Shown here one piece after another: positions 19,856 to 28,790 of a stretch of DNA of 64,000 nt. The notes under the pieces were generated by a model. The model did not search any database. It was not told the DNA's origin and saw only the letters and a program-made list of their open reading frames with translations. Source of the stretch: DATGPD01 sp041398565 (lineage in GTDB: Bacteria > Planctomycetota > UBA1135 > UBA2386); assembly GCA_041398565.1 (NCBI GenBank), contig JAWKUN010000007.1:70089-134088 (forward strand). The letters run 5' to 3'. Both the position numbers and the translations under genes were made by a program. Numbering within the stretch: the first letter of the stretch is position 1; each line of letters opens with the position of its first letter.

Positions 19856-20848
19856 TCAGACCGCCGCGAGTTGCACGGCTTCGCGCACCGCGCGCGCGAC
19901 GAAGATCGGCGCCATCTTCTTGCGCCACAGCGCCTCGTGGTCGGTGTTGTCCATGGCTCGGGTCGGCTTGTACGCGGTCTGCGCCGCTGCCTCGAGCAGC
20001 TCGTGGGTGAGCTTCTGGCCGACGAGCGCGCGCTCGGCATCGAGCGCCGCGATGGGATGCGAGCCGGCGCCACCGATGCGGATCCTGACGTCCTGCACGA
20101 CGTCGCCGGCCAACCGCAGCCAGACACCGACGCCCAGCACCGGGAAGTCGAAGGTGCCACGGCGCCGCAGCTTCTGGTAGCTGGCGCGCCAGCCGTCAGC
20201 CGGCGGCAGATGCACCTGGGTGAGCAGCTCGTCGGGCTCCTTGTTGAGGTAGGCGATGCCGTCGTCTCGATACAGATCGCCGAGGGCGATGCGCCGCGCG
20301 CCGCGCGCGCCGACGAGCGTCGCTTCCGCCCCGAGTGCCACCAGCAGCGGCACCGTGTCGGAGCTCTGCACCGCCCAGCAGCGCGGGCTGCTCGGCGCGA
20401 CCCAGCAGATCGAACCGTCGCACTTCATGCAGAAGTCGATCGCTTCGCGCCACTCGTGCGTCTGGTCGTAGTAGTTGCAGCGCGTGTCGAGCAACAGGTT
20501 GCCGCCGATGGTGCCCATGTTGCGCAGGAGCGGTGTGGAGACAAGGCGCACCGCCTGCGCCACGGCCGCGTAGTGCTCGCGCACGACCTGGCTCTGCTCG
20601 AGATCGCGCAAGGTCACCATCGCGCCGATGTCGAGCCCGCGGACGGGATCGCCGTCGACCCGGTAGAGGTCACCGATCGCCGACAACCCGATCACGTGCG
20701 CCGGCCGCTGCTGCCGCCGCTTCATGTTCGGATACAGATCCGTGCCGCCGGCGACGAAGCTGGCTTGCTTGCCGTGCTGCGCCTTGAGGGCGACGGCATC
20801 GGCCACGCGGGTCGGACGGTGGTAGGTGAACTTCGGCAGGCGGAGCAT
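19856..20848 (-). CDS. FAD-binding subunit of a molybdenum hydroxylase, 4-hydroxybenzoyl-CoA reductase beta type
   Basis: A 330-residue flavoprotein of the xanthine dehydrogenase medium-subunit family. FAD contacts are VAGGTDLYPNM (about 32-42) and RNMGTIGGNLLLDTR (109-123). Right after comes an insertion with Cys at about 124, 140, 143, 148 and 157 (FCMKCDGSICWVAPS). Such an insertion is known from the 4-hydroxybenzoyl-CoA reductase beta subunit, where it holds an extra 4Fe-4S cluster. The usual partners, a molybdopterin alpha subunit and a 2Fe-2S gamma subunit, are not adjacent. It lies downstream of the permease genes and a small membrane protein on the same strand. Confidence 0.88.
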   Translation of the reverse strand: MLRLPKFTYHRPTRVADAVALKAQHGKQASFVAGGTDLYPNMKRRQQRPAHVIGLSAIGDLYRVDGDPVRGLDIGAMVTLRDLEQSQVVREHYAAVAQAVRLVSTPLLRNMGTIGGNLLLDTRCNYYDQTHEWREAIDFCMKCDGSICWVAPSSPRCWAVQSSDTVPLLVALGAEATLVGARGARRIALGDLYRDDGIAYLNKEPDELLTQVHLPPADGWRASYQKLRRRGTFDFPVLGVGVWLRLAGDVVQDVRIRIGGAGSHPIAALDAERALVGQKLTHELLEAAAQTAYKPTRAMDNTDHEALWRKKMAPIFVARAVREAVQLAAV

Positions 20849-20959
20849 GCGAGACGGCGGAGTCTAGCCCCGACCACTCGTGAACGTGCGCCGCGAGTGT
20901 GTCGAAATCGCGCCGTCGCCAGGAAGACCACCGCGTGGCGCGGCTGCACTGCCCACGCG

Positions 20960-21109
20960 CTACTTGGGTTCCACCTTCTCGATCGGGGCTTTCGGCAGCG
21001 TCGGGTCGGTCCGCACGCCGAAGTAGATCGCCACACCCATCGCCGCGATGAAGGCGAACATCGCCACGACGACGACCCAGCCCGGCAAGCGCGTGCGGCC
21101 GCGGGTCAT
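20960..21109 (-). CDS. Small single-span membrane protein
   Basis: About 49 residues: a basic N-terminus (MTRGRTRLPG), one transmembrane helix (WVVVVAMFAFIAAMGVAIYF) and a short charged tail ending PIEKVEPK. Topology by the positive-inside rule puts the N-terminus in the cytoplasm. It follows the LptG-like permease gene, and its start lies inside one copy of a 17-base tandem duplication whose other copy holds the permease stop. It may be a small partner of the permease or a leftover; no family recognised. Confidence 0.6.
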   Translation of the reverse strand: MTRGRTRLPGWVVVVAMFAFIAAMGVAIYFGVRTDPTLPKAPIEKVEPK

Positions 21110-21139
21110 GTGCGGATGCCACTCATGTGCGGATGCCAC
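21106..21139. repeat. Perfect 17-base tandem duplication at a stop/start junction
   Basis: TCATGTGCGGATGCCAC occurs at 21106-21122 and again at 21123-21139 without a mismatch. Read on the minus strand each copy contains ATGA. The upstream copy supplies the stop of the permease gene (21123-21125) and the downstream copy supplies the ATG of the small membrane protein (21109). Confidence 0.95.
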
Positions 21140-22223
21140 TGTAGGAGAGAACGCCGAAGGCGCCAAAGACGATCGACGGCGTCCAAGCGGCCACCACGGG
21201 ATGGACGAACTGCCGCAGGCCGAGGTTGCGGCACGCCAGATCGAAGACCAGGAATGCCGCGCACACGAAGATGGCGACGATGACGCGGCCGACCTTGCTG
21301 CCGCGCTCGAAGTGCACGGCGAGCGTCAGGGTGAGCAACACCAGGATCACGCAGCTGAGCGGCGTGGCGAAGTGCAGATGGTAGGCCATGAGCAGATCGT
21401 GCCGACCCGGGCGCAGGCCACGCAGTTCGTCGATCTCGGTGTAGGACAGCATCTGCACGTAGTCAGGGTCGGCCCCCCGCCCGAGCCGGCGCACGACGTC
21501 CGGCTCCATTCCCTTCAGCGCCAGACTCTCGAGCGGCAGCACGCGGTTGCCGACGCGGCGCTCGCCCTCGGTCAGCGACCAGGCCGACGCGCCGTCGTCC
21601 CATTGCGCCTGCTTGGCCCGGACGATCGCGGGTGGCCCACCGCCGACCCCGCGGTCGTAGAGGGTGACGCCCTCCATCTTGCGCTCGCCCGGCAGGTAGC
21701 GAGCGCAGTGCAGCACCTGCTCGCCCGCCACACCCGCGCGTACCAGCACGTGTTTGGCGGACTCTTCGAGCTCTTCGCCCTCGTCCAGCAGAGCGTGCAG
21801 CCGCAAGTAGCGGTCGTTGACGAGGGAGCCTCCCCATTGCCAGAGGCAGGCCATGGACAGACCGGACGCCACCGCGACCAGCACCGCCGGGCGCAGGATG
21901 CGGAACATGCTGCGCCCCGAGAACACCATCGGCACCAGTTCGTTCGCCGCCGACATGCGGGTGACCCCGAACATGCAGGCGATCACCGTGGCGTACGGGG
22001 CGAAGGTGAGGAACAGGACCGGGATCTTGTACGCCTCGTGCTCGGCCAGGACGGCGACCAGGTCCCATCCCTCTACGCCGAGCACGTTGCGCGCATTGCG
22101 TGCGTACTTGCCGCCGTTGGCCAGAACCTCGAACAGGGTCGCCACGACGAAGAACGACGTCGCGGTGGCGATGTATGCCCCGAGCACCGCGCTGCCGACG
22201 TATCGGTCCATGCGTCCGAACAT
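21123..22223 (-). CDS. LptF/LptG-family permease (LPS export), second gene
   Basis: A 366-residue inner-membrane protein of the YjgP/YjgQ family, which with LptB drives lipopolysaccharide from the inner membrane to the outer membrane. The first helices include YVGSAVLGAYIATATSFFVVATLFEVL; a soluble, jellyroll-like periplasmic part occupies about residues 135-260; the last helices are LSCVILVLLTLTLAVHF, VIVAIFVCAAFLVFDLA and a third near the C-terminus. It follows the paralogous permease gene after seven bases. Which of the two is LptF and which LptG is not settled. LptB, LptC, LptA and LptD are not in the window. Confidence 0.85.
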   Translation of the reverse strand: MFGRMDRYVGSAVLGAYIATATSFFVVATLFEVLANGGKYARNARNVLGVEGWDLVAVLAEHEAYKIPVLFLTFAPYATVIACMFGVTRMSAANELVPMVFSGRSMFRILRPAVLVAVASGLSMACLWQWGGSLVNDRYLRLHALLDEGEELEESAKHVLVRAGVAGEQVLHCARYLPGERKMEGVTLYDRGVGGGPPAIVRAKQAQWDDGASAWSLTEGERRVGNRVLPLESLALKGMEPDVVRRLGRGADPDYVQMLSYTEIDELRGLRPGRHDLLMAYHLHFATPLSCVILVLLTLTLAVHFERGSKVGRVIVAIFVCAAFLVFDLACRNLGLRQFVHPVVAAWTPSIVFGAFGVLSYSGIRT

Positions 22224-22230
22224 GGCTAGC

Positions 22231-23265
22231 TCACGACCGTAGCGTCCGCCAGCAGAACGGGATCCCGCCGAACACCAGCGCCAGAGCCGGCAGGTAGCCC
22301 GCGAACATGCTCATCGCCCAATGGTCGCGCCAACGCACCATCTCGGCGCCCAGCAGGTCGATGGCGTAGAAGGCCACGAGCGGGATGAGTCCGAGCGCCA
22401 TCGCCGTGGCGCGCCCGCGCTCCCGCGCCAGCACGCCGATGCAAAGGCCGATGGGCACCAACAGACTCGGCAGCAGGGCGAAGCAGGTGCGGCGATAGAC
22501 GGTGTAGCGGGTGCCGTTGGCGTTCTCGGCTGCGCCGCGGTAGAGCTCCGACAGCAAGCGCGCACTGGTCACGTCCTTGTCGTTGTCGGATCGCTCCTTG
22601 GAGCCGATCTCGCGCAGGTCCTGGCGGAAGGTCGGCGCGGCGATCGACACCCCGGCCAGCGGGCTGCGGGCGCCGAGCATCTTCAGGCTGACGATGTCGT
22701 TCTCGACCTCGAACCAGGCCTGGTCGGCCACGAAGACCTCGTCGCGCAAGAACAAGACGACGTCACTGAAGCGGCCGTCGGCCTCGTGGTCCCACGTCAT
22801 CACGACGTCGCTGATGGCGATCTGGTCGCTGGTGGGGCGCGAGCTGAGGATGAACTCGCGCGTCACCTCGGCGACGACACGGAACTTGTAGTAGTGCGTC
22901 CAGGGGATGACGCTGTGCAACCCGACGGCACTCACCGCCGACACCGGCAGCGCCACCAGCATGGCCGCCGCCATCGGCACGCGCAGACTCAGCCCCGCGG
23001 CCTTGATCGCCGTCACTTCGCGGTCGGCAGCCGCGCGGGCGAACGTGGCGATGGTGCCGAACAGCACGGCGATCGCCAGCAGCTGCGGGAAGGCGTCGGC
23101 CGCCCAGAGCACGGTGATCATCAGCGCGTCGAGGATGCTGCCGCCCTGGGCGCGATTGACCCCGCGGTAGAACAGCGAGATGATCGCCACTCCGAAGAGC
23201 ACGACGAAGGTGATGGTGCCACTGACCAGCACCTCCTTGAAGTAGTAGCGATGCAGCTTCCACAT
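22231..23265 (-). CDS. LptF/LptG-family permease (LPS export), first gene
   Basis: A 344-residue paralogue of the next gene. The start MWKLHRYYFKEVLVSGTITF and the first long helix (VVLFGVAIISLFYRGVNRAQGG) are typical of the family, as is LFGTIATFARAAADREVTAIKAAGLSL, the cytoplasmic coupling region. A periplasmic part spans about residues 125-240, and helices CFALLPSLLVPIGLCIGVLA and IPLVAFYAIDLLGAEMV follow. Seven bases separate it from the second permease gene, so the pair is one operon. It is divergent from the WaaP-like kinase gene, 149 bases away, so envelope genes face both ways from one promoter region. Confidence 0.85.
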   Translation of the reverse strand: MWKLHRYYFKEVLVSGTITFVVLFGVAIISLFYRGVNRAQGGSILDALMITVLWAADAFPQLLAIAVLFGTIATFARAAADREVTAIKAAGLSLRVPMAAAMLVALPVSAVSAVGLHSVIPWTHYYKFRVVAEVTREFILSSRPTSDQIAISDVVMTWDHEADGRFSDVVLFLRDEVFVADQAWFEVENDIVSLKMLGARSPLAGVSIAAPTFRQDLREIGSKERSDNDKDVTSARLLSELYRGAAENANGTRYTVYRRTCFALLPSLLVPIGLCIGVLARERGRATAMALGLIPLVAFYAIDLLGAEMVRWRDHWAMSMFAGYLPALALVFGGIPFCWRTLRS

Positions 23266-23414
23266 CGTCGGCTCGGCACGGCGCCGCCTCGCGCACGCGT
23301 CGGCGCGCCATCATGGCCACGGGCCCGGTCGGTTGCACGGGTGAGCGCCACAAGTCGGCGGGCGACAGGCGAGGCGGCGACCGCCGACGACGGTAGGATC
23401 CGCAGGCGCGCACG

Positions 23415-24950
23415 ATGCCTTCGCCTCCGCCCAGAGACTCCGCCGCGGAACCCGACCTCGTGGTCGTTCCGGGTCGCGGCTGCACGGCCGCGACGTCGGC
23501 CGAGCACGCCGACGCCGTGCGCGCGCTGGTGGAGGCCGGCGAACCGAGCGCGTGGCCGGACTTCGCTGCGATCAAGGGCTCGACCGTGCGCACGGTGCTT
23601 CGCGGACGCGGTCCCGGGGACCTCGATCTGTACGTGAAGGTCTACCGTGCCGTGCGCTGGACCGACCACGCCCGCGATGCCCTGCGCGGCAGCCGCGCCC
23701 GCGTCGAGTACGACAACCTGAGTCGGGCGCGGCGCCTCGGCCTGCCCGCCGTCGAACCGATCGCGCACGGTGCGAGCACCGCTGTCGTCGGCAACAGCTT
23801 CCTGGTCACGCGCGCTGTCGATGGCTCGCCGCTACCTCGCGGGGCCTGGCCGCTCGCCACGGCGCAGGCCGTCGGCCATCTGCTGCGCCGGACGCACGAC
23901 GCCGGCCTGGCCGCGTTCGACCTGCACGCCGAGAACATCGTCGCCGACACCGGTGGCGGGCTGTGGCTCGTCGACCTCACCAGCGCCCGCTTCGGCGAAT
24001 CGCTCGATCTGACGGCACGGGCGCGCGGGCTCGCCTTCGTCGCGCTGGAGCTCGACGGCGGCCCACGCCACGCCGCGATGGCGCCGCTGTTGTCGGCCTA
24101 CGGCGCCTCGTCCGAGCTGCGCGACGCGGCGGCGGCCACTTGGCGGCGCCTGCGGCGCCAAGCTCTGGCCGCGTTCGGGCGGCGCGCCGGCCGCGCTTGC
24201 CGGCACACGTCGGTGGCGGTGGTGCGCGGCGCGCGGACTTTCCGGCACCGGCCGGCAGCCGCGCTCGCCGACGCCGCGGTCGCCTGCGAGCCCACCCTCG
24301 CCGAATCCGCGGCGGCCAAGTCCGGACGCCGCGGGGCCGTCTGGCTCCTGGACCATCTGGTCGCCAAGCGGCGCCCGCGCGCCGCCGCACGCCGCCTGTT
24401 TCGCGCCGGCTACTGGCTCACCTACGCCGGCGTGCCCACCCCGATGCCGGTCGCCCTCGTGCTGCGCCCCGGCTACGGCACCGCGTTCGCCGAACGCGTG
24501 GCCGGCATCGATCTGGCCAAGAGCGCCGCTGGCGGCAAGCTGACGGCGGCCGTCGCCGCCGCGGCGGCGCGCGCGCTCGGCGCCGCCGTCGGACGCCTGC
24601 ACGCCCACGACCTGCGCAACCGCGACCTCAAGTTCGAGAACCTCGTGCTCGAAGACGGCACCGGACGCGTCCTCATGGTCGACCTCGATGGCGTTTCGCG
24701 ACGCGGTGCCGGCGACGGCCGGGCCCAGGCAGCCGACCTCGGCCGGCTGCTGGCCGCCTTTGCCTCGGCCGGCGCGCCCGGCGGCGTGCGTGCGTTGCGC
24801 GCCTTCGTGCGCGCCTATTATCGTGCGCGCCAGTGCCTGGAACACCGACGCCCGGCGCTGCGGACGCAGCGCTTCCAGCGACGACGTATCGTGGAGAACG
24901 CCCGCCGCCGCGGGGCACCCGCGCCGAGTACGCCTTCGGCATCCGCCTGA
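23415..24950 (+). CDS. Tandem lipopolysaccharide kinase (WaaP/Kdo-kinase-like), two kinase domains
   Basis: A 511-residue cytoplasmic protein with two kinase-like halves. Half 1 (to about residue 230) has VKVYRA, then the catalytic-loop-like FDLHAENIVAD and VDLTSARF in place of HxD...N and DFG. Half 2 (about 300-480) has LRNRDLKFENLVLEDG and MVDLDGVSRRG, closer to an active loop (D, K, N and a metal-binding Asp all present). The family phosphorylates inner-core sugars of LPS. The position, divergent from LptF/G genes and overlapping a lipid A acyltransferase gene, supports an LPS role. Half 2 looks catalytically complete; half 1 also keeps D and N. The C-terminal tail is Arg-rich and low-complexity. 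Confidence 0.75.
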   Translation: MPSPPPRDSAAEPDLVVVPGRGCTAATSAEHADAVRALVEAGEPSAWPDFAAIKGSTVRTVLRGRGPGDLDLYVKVYRAVRWTDHARDALRGSRARVEYDNLSRARRLGLPAVEPIAHGASTAVVGNSFLVTRAVDGSPLPRGAWPLATAQAVGHLLRRTHDAGLAAFDLHAENIVADTGGGLWLVDLTSARFGESLDLTARARGLAFVALELDGGPRHAAMAPLLSAYGASSELRDAAAATWRRLRRQALAAFGRRAGRACRHTSVAVVRGARTFRHRPAAALADAAVACEPTLAESAAAKSGRRGAVWLLDHLVAKRRPRAAARRLFRAGYWLTYAGVPTPMPVALVLRPGYGTAFAERVAGIDLAKSAAGGKLTAAVAAAAARALGAAVGRLHAHDLRNRDLKFENLVLEDGTGRVLMVDLDGVSRRGAGDGRAQAADLGRLLAAFASAGAPGGVRALRAFVRAYYRARQCLEHRRPALRTQRFQRRRIVENARRRGAPAPSTPSASA

Positions 24951-25894
24951 AGCGCCGCGTACGGGACGCCCGCCGCTGGGCGTACGCGAACCTGGCGCGT
25001 GCCAGCGTGTGGGCCCTCATGCGCTTGCCCTTCACGTGGGTGCGCGGGCTGTGCCGCGTGCTGGTCGTCGGGGTCGCCAGCCGCCTGCACGGGCGTGTCG
25101 CCGAACAGCACCTGATGATGGCGTTCGGCGGTGCCATGTCGCCCGACGACCGACGGCGCACGCTTCGCGCCATGTTTCGCGGCATGGCCGATCTGCCGGC
25201 GGAAGTACTGGCGGCGGTGCACCGCGGTCCCGACTTCATCCGCAGCCGCTTCCTGCCGTCGGAAGACCTCGACAAGTGGCACCGCTTGCAGGCCGAAGCC
25301 GGTGCGCTGGTGGCGATCACCGGCCACATCGGCAACTGGGAGATGCTGGTGCAATACCTGGTCCTCGAGAGCCGACGACCGGTGGGCGGCGTCGTCGCCA
25401 AGCGCATCCCGAACCCGCGGCTCAATCGCCTGGTCGAATCGATGCGTGGCAAGTTCGGGGTGCGCACGCTCTACCGCGACACCGACGGCAAGCAGATGGC
25501 GCGCCTCCTGGCGCGCGGCCACTCGATCGGGCTGGTCCCCGATCAGGACAGCGCCAGGCTGCCTGGCACCTTCGTGCCGGTGTTCGGCCGTCCTGCCTAC
25601 ACCCCCACCGGCCCGGCACGGCTGGCGCTGACCACGGGGAAGCCCATCGTCTGCGTGTACGCGCTGCGGCAAGGCGACCGCTTCCGACTCTTGGTCGACG
25701 ACCCGATCCACCCCGACCGCAGCGCGCCGCGCGAAGCCGAGATCGTGCGGCTGACGCAGGCGTGGAGCGATCGCATGGAGGAGGTGATCCGCGCGCATCC
25801 CGAACAGTGGATGTGGCTGCACAACCGATGGCGCTCCACGCCGGAGACTCTGGCCGCGCGGCGCATCGCGACCCGAGCGCGAGGGCCCGCCTGA
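24947..25894 (+). CDS. LpxL/HtrB-family lipid A acyltransferase
   Basis: About 315 residues. The family adds a secondary acyl chain to lipid A at the inner membrane. The catalytic HxxxxE motif is present as HIGNWE (His about 127), and GLVPDQDS, VPVFGRPAYTPTGPARLAL and WMWLHNRW match later family blocks. A membrane-binding helix lies near the N-terminus (SVWALMRLPFTWVRGLCRVLVVGVA). The start is unclear: similarity-like sequence (LKRRVRDARRWAYANLARA) begins at a CTG whose last bases overlap the upstream stop as CTGA. A GTG at 25007 and an ATG at 25019 are the next options and would shorten the N-terminal helix. Translation is probably coupled to the kinase gene. Confidence 0.85.
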   Translation: MKRRVRDARRWAYANLARASVWALMRLPFTWVRGLCRVLVVGVASRLHGRVAEQHLMMAFGGAMSPDDRRRTLRAMFRGMADLPAEVLAAVHRGPDFIRSRFLPSEDLDKWHRLQAEAGALVAITGHIGNWEMLVQYLVLESRRPVGGVVAKRIPNPRLNRLVESMRGKFGVRTLYRDTDGKQMARLLARGHSIGLVPDQDSARLPGTFVPVFGRPAYTPTGPARLALTTGKPIVCVYALRQGDRFRLLVDDPIHPDRSAPREAEIVRLTQAWSDRMEEVIRAHPEQWMWLHNRWRSTPETLAARRIATRARGPA

Positions 25895-26122
25895 GCCGGA
25901 GACGGCGGCGCGCGTGCTGCGGTGGAGTCAGAGCGAAGGCGCCGTCGCAGACGCCGCGTCTCGAGCAGCGCGATGGGCGGTCGACCGATGTCGTCGCCCA
26001 TCGCTCCAGCCTTGCAGCGGATGGAGCCTGGCTCCACCGCTGAACGCCGGATGCACTTCCCGGCGCCGCGTGGCCCGGTCTGCAGGGTGGGGCGAGGACG
26101 ACACTTGGCGTATGGTGTCGAC

Positions 26123-26536
26123 ATGATCGAAGTCTCCGCCACCTACGAGGGCGAACTGCGCTGCGTGGCCACGCACGGACCGTCGAGCTCGGTGCTGTTC
26201 ACGGACGCCCCGACCGACAACCACGGCAAGGGCGAGGCCTTCTCGCCGACCGATCTGGTGGCGACCGCGTTCGCAACCTGCGTCATGACGGTGATCGGCA
26301 TCGTCGCCCGGCGCGAGGGCATCGAACTGCGCGGCATGTCCGCCAGGGTGGAGAAGCACATGGTGGTGCAGCCGACTCGACGCATCGGCCACATGCCGTT
26401 GCACGTGTCGATCCCCGGCAAGGTGACGCCGGAACAGCGGCGCAAGCTGGAAGCCGCCGCCAGAACCTGTCCCGTCCACAAGAGCCTGCATCCGGACGTG
26501 AGCGCGCCGATCGAGTTCACCTACCCCGACGCGTAG
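26123..26536 (+). CDS. OsmC-family peroxidase
   Basis: A 137-residue protein of the OsmC/Ohr fold, thiol-dependent peroxidases acting on organic hydroperoxides. Both redox cysteines are visible, in FATCVMTVIG and ARTCPVHKSL, spaced as in OsmC-like proteins (second Cys in TCPV). FSPTDLVATA is the usual helix start. The ATG at 26123 (MIEVSATYEG) is preferred; the frame is open further upstream without similarity. It stands 22 bases before the trehalose gene on the same strand, and both are stress functions, so a shared operon is likely. Confidence 0.9.
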   Translation: MIEVSATYEGELRCVATHGPSSSVLFTDAPTDNHGKGEAFSPTDLVATAFATCVMTVIGIVARREGIELRGMSARVEKHMVVQPTRRIGHMPLHVSIPGKVTPEQRRKLEAAARTCPVHKSLHPDVSAPIEFTYPDA

Positions 26537-26558
26537 GCGAACCTCGAAGGAGTTGGAG

Positions 26559-28787
26559 ATGACCACTGTCAAGGATGGCGCGAGCGGCGCGCAGCGCCAG
26601 CTGATCGTCGTCAGCAACCGCCTGCCCATCAGCTACGAGCCGGGCGGCGACGATGGGTTCGAGCTACGTGCCAGCTCCGGCGGCTTGGCCTCGGCGCTGG
26701 CCGGCCTGCCCCGGGACGACAACTTCGCCTGGGTGGGTTGGATCGGCGCACCGGCGCGCAAGTCGCACCGCGCGCGCCTCGAGCAGGCGCTGCGCGCCGA
26801 CCGCCTGTTTCCGGTGTTCCTCAACGCCGATCAGGAGCGCCTCTACTACCGCAATTCCTGCAACGAGGTCCTGTGGCCGCTGCTGCACTACTTCGTCGAC
26901 AAGGTGCACTTCAAGCCCGAGGCCTGGGCGGAGTACGAGCGCGTCAACCAGATGTTCGCCGACGCCGTGCTCGAGCTGTGCGAGGCGGGTCGCGACACCA
27001 CGGTGTGGGTGCACGACTTCCACCTCATGCTGCTCCCGCAGATGCTGCGGGCAGCGCGACCCGACCTGGCGATCGGCTTCTTCCTGCACATCCCCTTCCC
27101 GTCGTCGGAAGTCTACCGCCTCTTGCCGACGCGCGAGAGCGCACTCGCCGGTGTCCTCGGTGCCGACCAGATCGCCTTCCACACCAGCGACTACGCCTTG
27201 CACTTTCGGCGAGCGTGCCTGCGCGTGCTCGGCTTGCCGTCGGCACGCGACGAGATCGAATACGAGGGACGCCGTGTCGCCCTCAGCGTGCGCCCCATCG
27301 GCCCCGACGTCGAACACTTCCAGCGCAGCCTCGACGAGCCGGAGACCGCCGAGCACCTCGACGAACTGGCGCGCCGATTCGCCGGCAAGAAGCTGGTCCT
27401 CGGCGTCGAACGGCTCGACTACAGCAAGGGCGTGCCGCTCAAGCTCGACACGTTCGAGCGCTACCTGGCGCAAGACCCGACGCGAGCCAAGACCGTCACG
27501 CTGCTCCAGGTGATCGTGCCGTCGCGGTTGATGCATCCGGACTACCAGCAGCTGAAGACGACCATCGAGCAGCGCGTGGCGCAGATCAACGGCCGCTTCG
27601 GCGAGCCAGGGGTCGTGCCCGTCGAGTACATGCACCGCAGCGTCACCCCAGCCGAGCTGGCGGCCTTGTACCGCTTCGCCGACGTGGCCATGGTGACGCC
27701 ACTGCGCGACGGCATGAACCTGGTGGCGCAGGAGTACGTGCTCTGCCAACGCGACCTCAAAGGGATCCTCCTGCTGAGCGAGTTCGCCGGCGCCGCGCAC
27801 ATGCTGTCGGGTGCCATCCTGGTCAACCCCTTCGATCTCGACCGCACGGCGGTGGCGCTCGACGAAGCGCTGCACATGCCCGAGACCGAACGGCGCGAAC
27901 GGATGAGCGCCATGCAGCGGCGCATCGAAGGCAACGGTTGTCGCCAGTGGGCCGAGCGCTGCCTCGCCGAGGTCGAGGCAGCCGCAGCGCAGAGGCGTGC
28001 CGAGATGCAGCGGTGCGTGCTCGACGAACGCACGTTCGTGAGGATGCGCGACGAATCGACGGTTGCTCGCACGCGACACCTTTTCCTCGACTACGACGGA
28101 ACGCTGCGCGAGATCGTCAGCTCGCCATCGATGGCGCGGCCCTCCGACGCACTGCGCCAACTCCTGACCGGGCTCGCCGACGCACCGGGCACCGCCGTCC
28201 ACGTCGTCACCGGTCGTGACCGCCAGACCATCGGCGAGTGGCTCGGCGACCTGCCCATCCATCTGTGTGCCGAGCATGGCTACGCGGTCCGCCATCCCGG
28301 CGGCCGCTGGCACGTCGATGCCGCCGCCAACCTGTCGTGGATGACGCGCGTACGTCAGTTGCTGGCCCAAGTGGTCGAGGACGTTCCCCACAGCTTCGTC
28401 GAGGAGAAGACGGCGTCGATCGCCTGGCACTACCGCTTGGCCGACCTCGACTACGGTCCGTGGCGCGCGCGTGAGCTGCAGAACACGCTCGACGAGACCC
28501 TGGCCAACGAGCCTGCCGAGGTGCTGGTCGGGCGCGCCGTGATCGAGGTGCGCGCCGTCGGCGTCAACAAGGGCAACTACGCGGCATCGGTCCTCACCGC
28601 TTCGCCGGCCACCTTCGTCCTGGCCATGGGCGACGACCGCACCGACAACGACCTCTTCCGTGCCGTGGGCGATACGGCTTGGACGATCCAGATCGGCAAC
28701 CAGCGCTCGATCAACGCCAAGTTCGCCCTGCCGACCCCCGCCGCTGCCCGCGCCACCCTCGAGCAACTCCTGCACGCCTGGATGTGA
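26559..28787 (+). CDS. Bifunctional trehalose-6-phosphate synthase/phosphatase
   Basis: A 742-residue fusion that makes trehalose in two steps. Residues about 10-480 are the GT20 synthase: VVSNRLPI, WVGWIG, VWVHDFHLMLLPQMLR, GFFLHIPFPSSE, RLDYSKG and TPLRDGMNLVAQEYV. Residues about 508-735 are a HAD phosphatase: LDYDGTL (catalytic Asp about 511-513), VTGRDR, and MGDDRTDNDLF. Separate otsA and otsB genes are the usual bacterial state; the fused order matches plant and yeast proteins. A strong AAGGAG six bases before the ATG at 26559 fixes the start over a TTG six bases upstream. Product: trehalose as osmotic or desiccation protectant, by family. Confidence 0.93.
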   Translation: MTTVKDGASGAQRQLIVVSNRLPISYEPGGDDGFELRASSGGLASALAGLPRDDNFAWVGWIGAPARKSHRARLEQALRADRLFPVFLNADQERLYYRNSCNEVLWPLLHYFVDKVHFKPEAWAEYERVNQMFADAVLELCEAGRDTTVWVHDFHLMLLPQMLRAARPDLAIGFFLHIPFPSSEVYRLLPTRESALAGVLGADQIAFHTSDYALHFRRACLRVLGLPSARDEIEYEGRRVALSVRPIGPDVEHFQRSLDEPETAEHLDELARRFAGKKLVLGVERLDYSKGVPLKLDTFERYLAQDPTRAKTVTLLQVIVPSRLMHPDYQQLKTTIEQRVAQINGRFGEPGVVPVEYMHRSVTPAELAALYRFADVAMVTPLRDGMNLVAQEYVLCQRDLKGILLLSEFAGAAHMLSGAILVNPFDLDRTAVALDEALHMPETERRERMSAMQRRIEGNGCRQWAERCLAEVEAAAAQRRAEMQRCVLDERTFVRMRDESTVARTRHLFLDYDGTLREIVSSPSMARPSDALRQLLTGLADAPGTAVHVVTGRDRQTIGEWLGDLPIHLCAEHGYAVRHPGGRWHVDAAANLSWMTRVRQLLAQVVEDVPHSFVEEKTASIAWHYRLADLDYGPWRARELQNTLDETLANEPAEVLVGRAVIEVRAVGVNKGNYAASVLTASPATFVLAMGDDRTDNDLFRAVGDTAWTIQIGNQRSINAKFALPTPAAARATLEQLLHAWM

Positions 28788-28790
28788 TGC

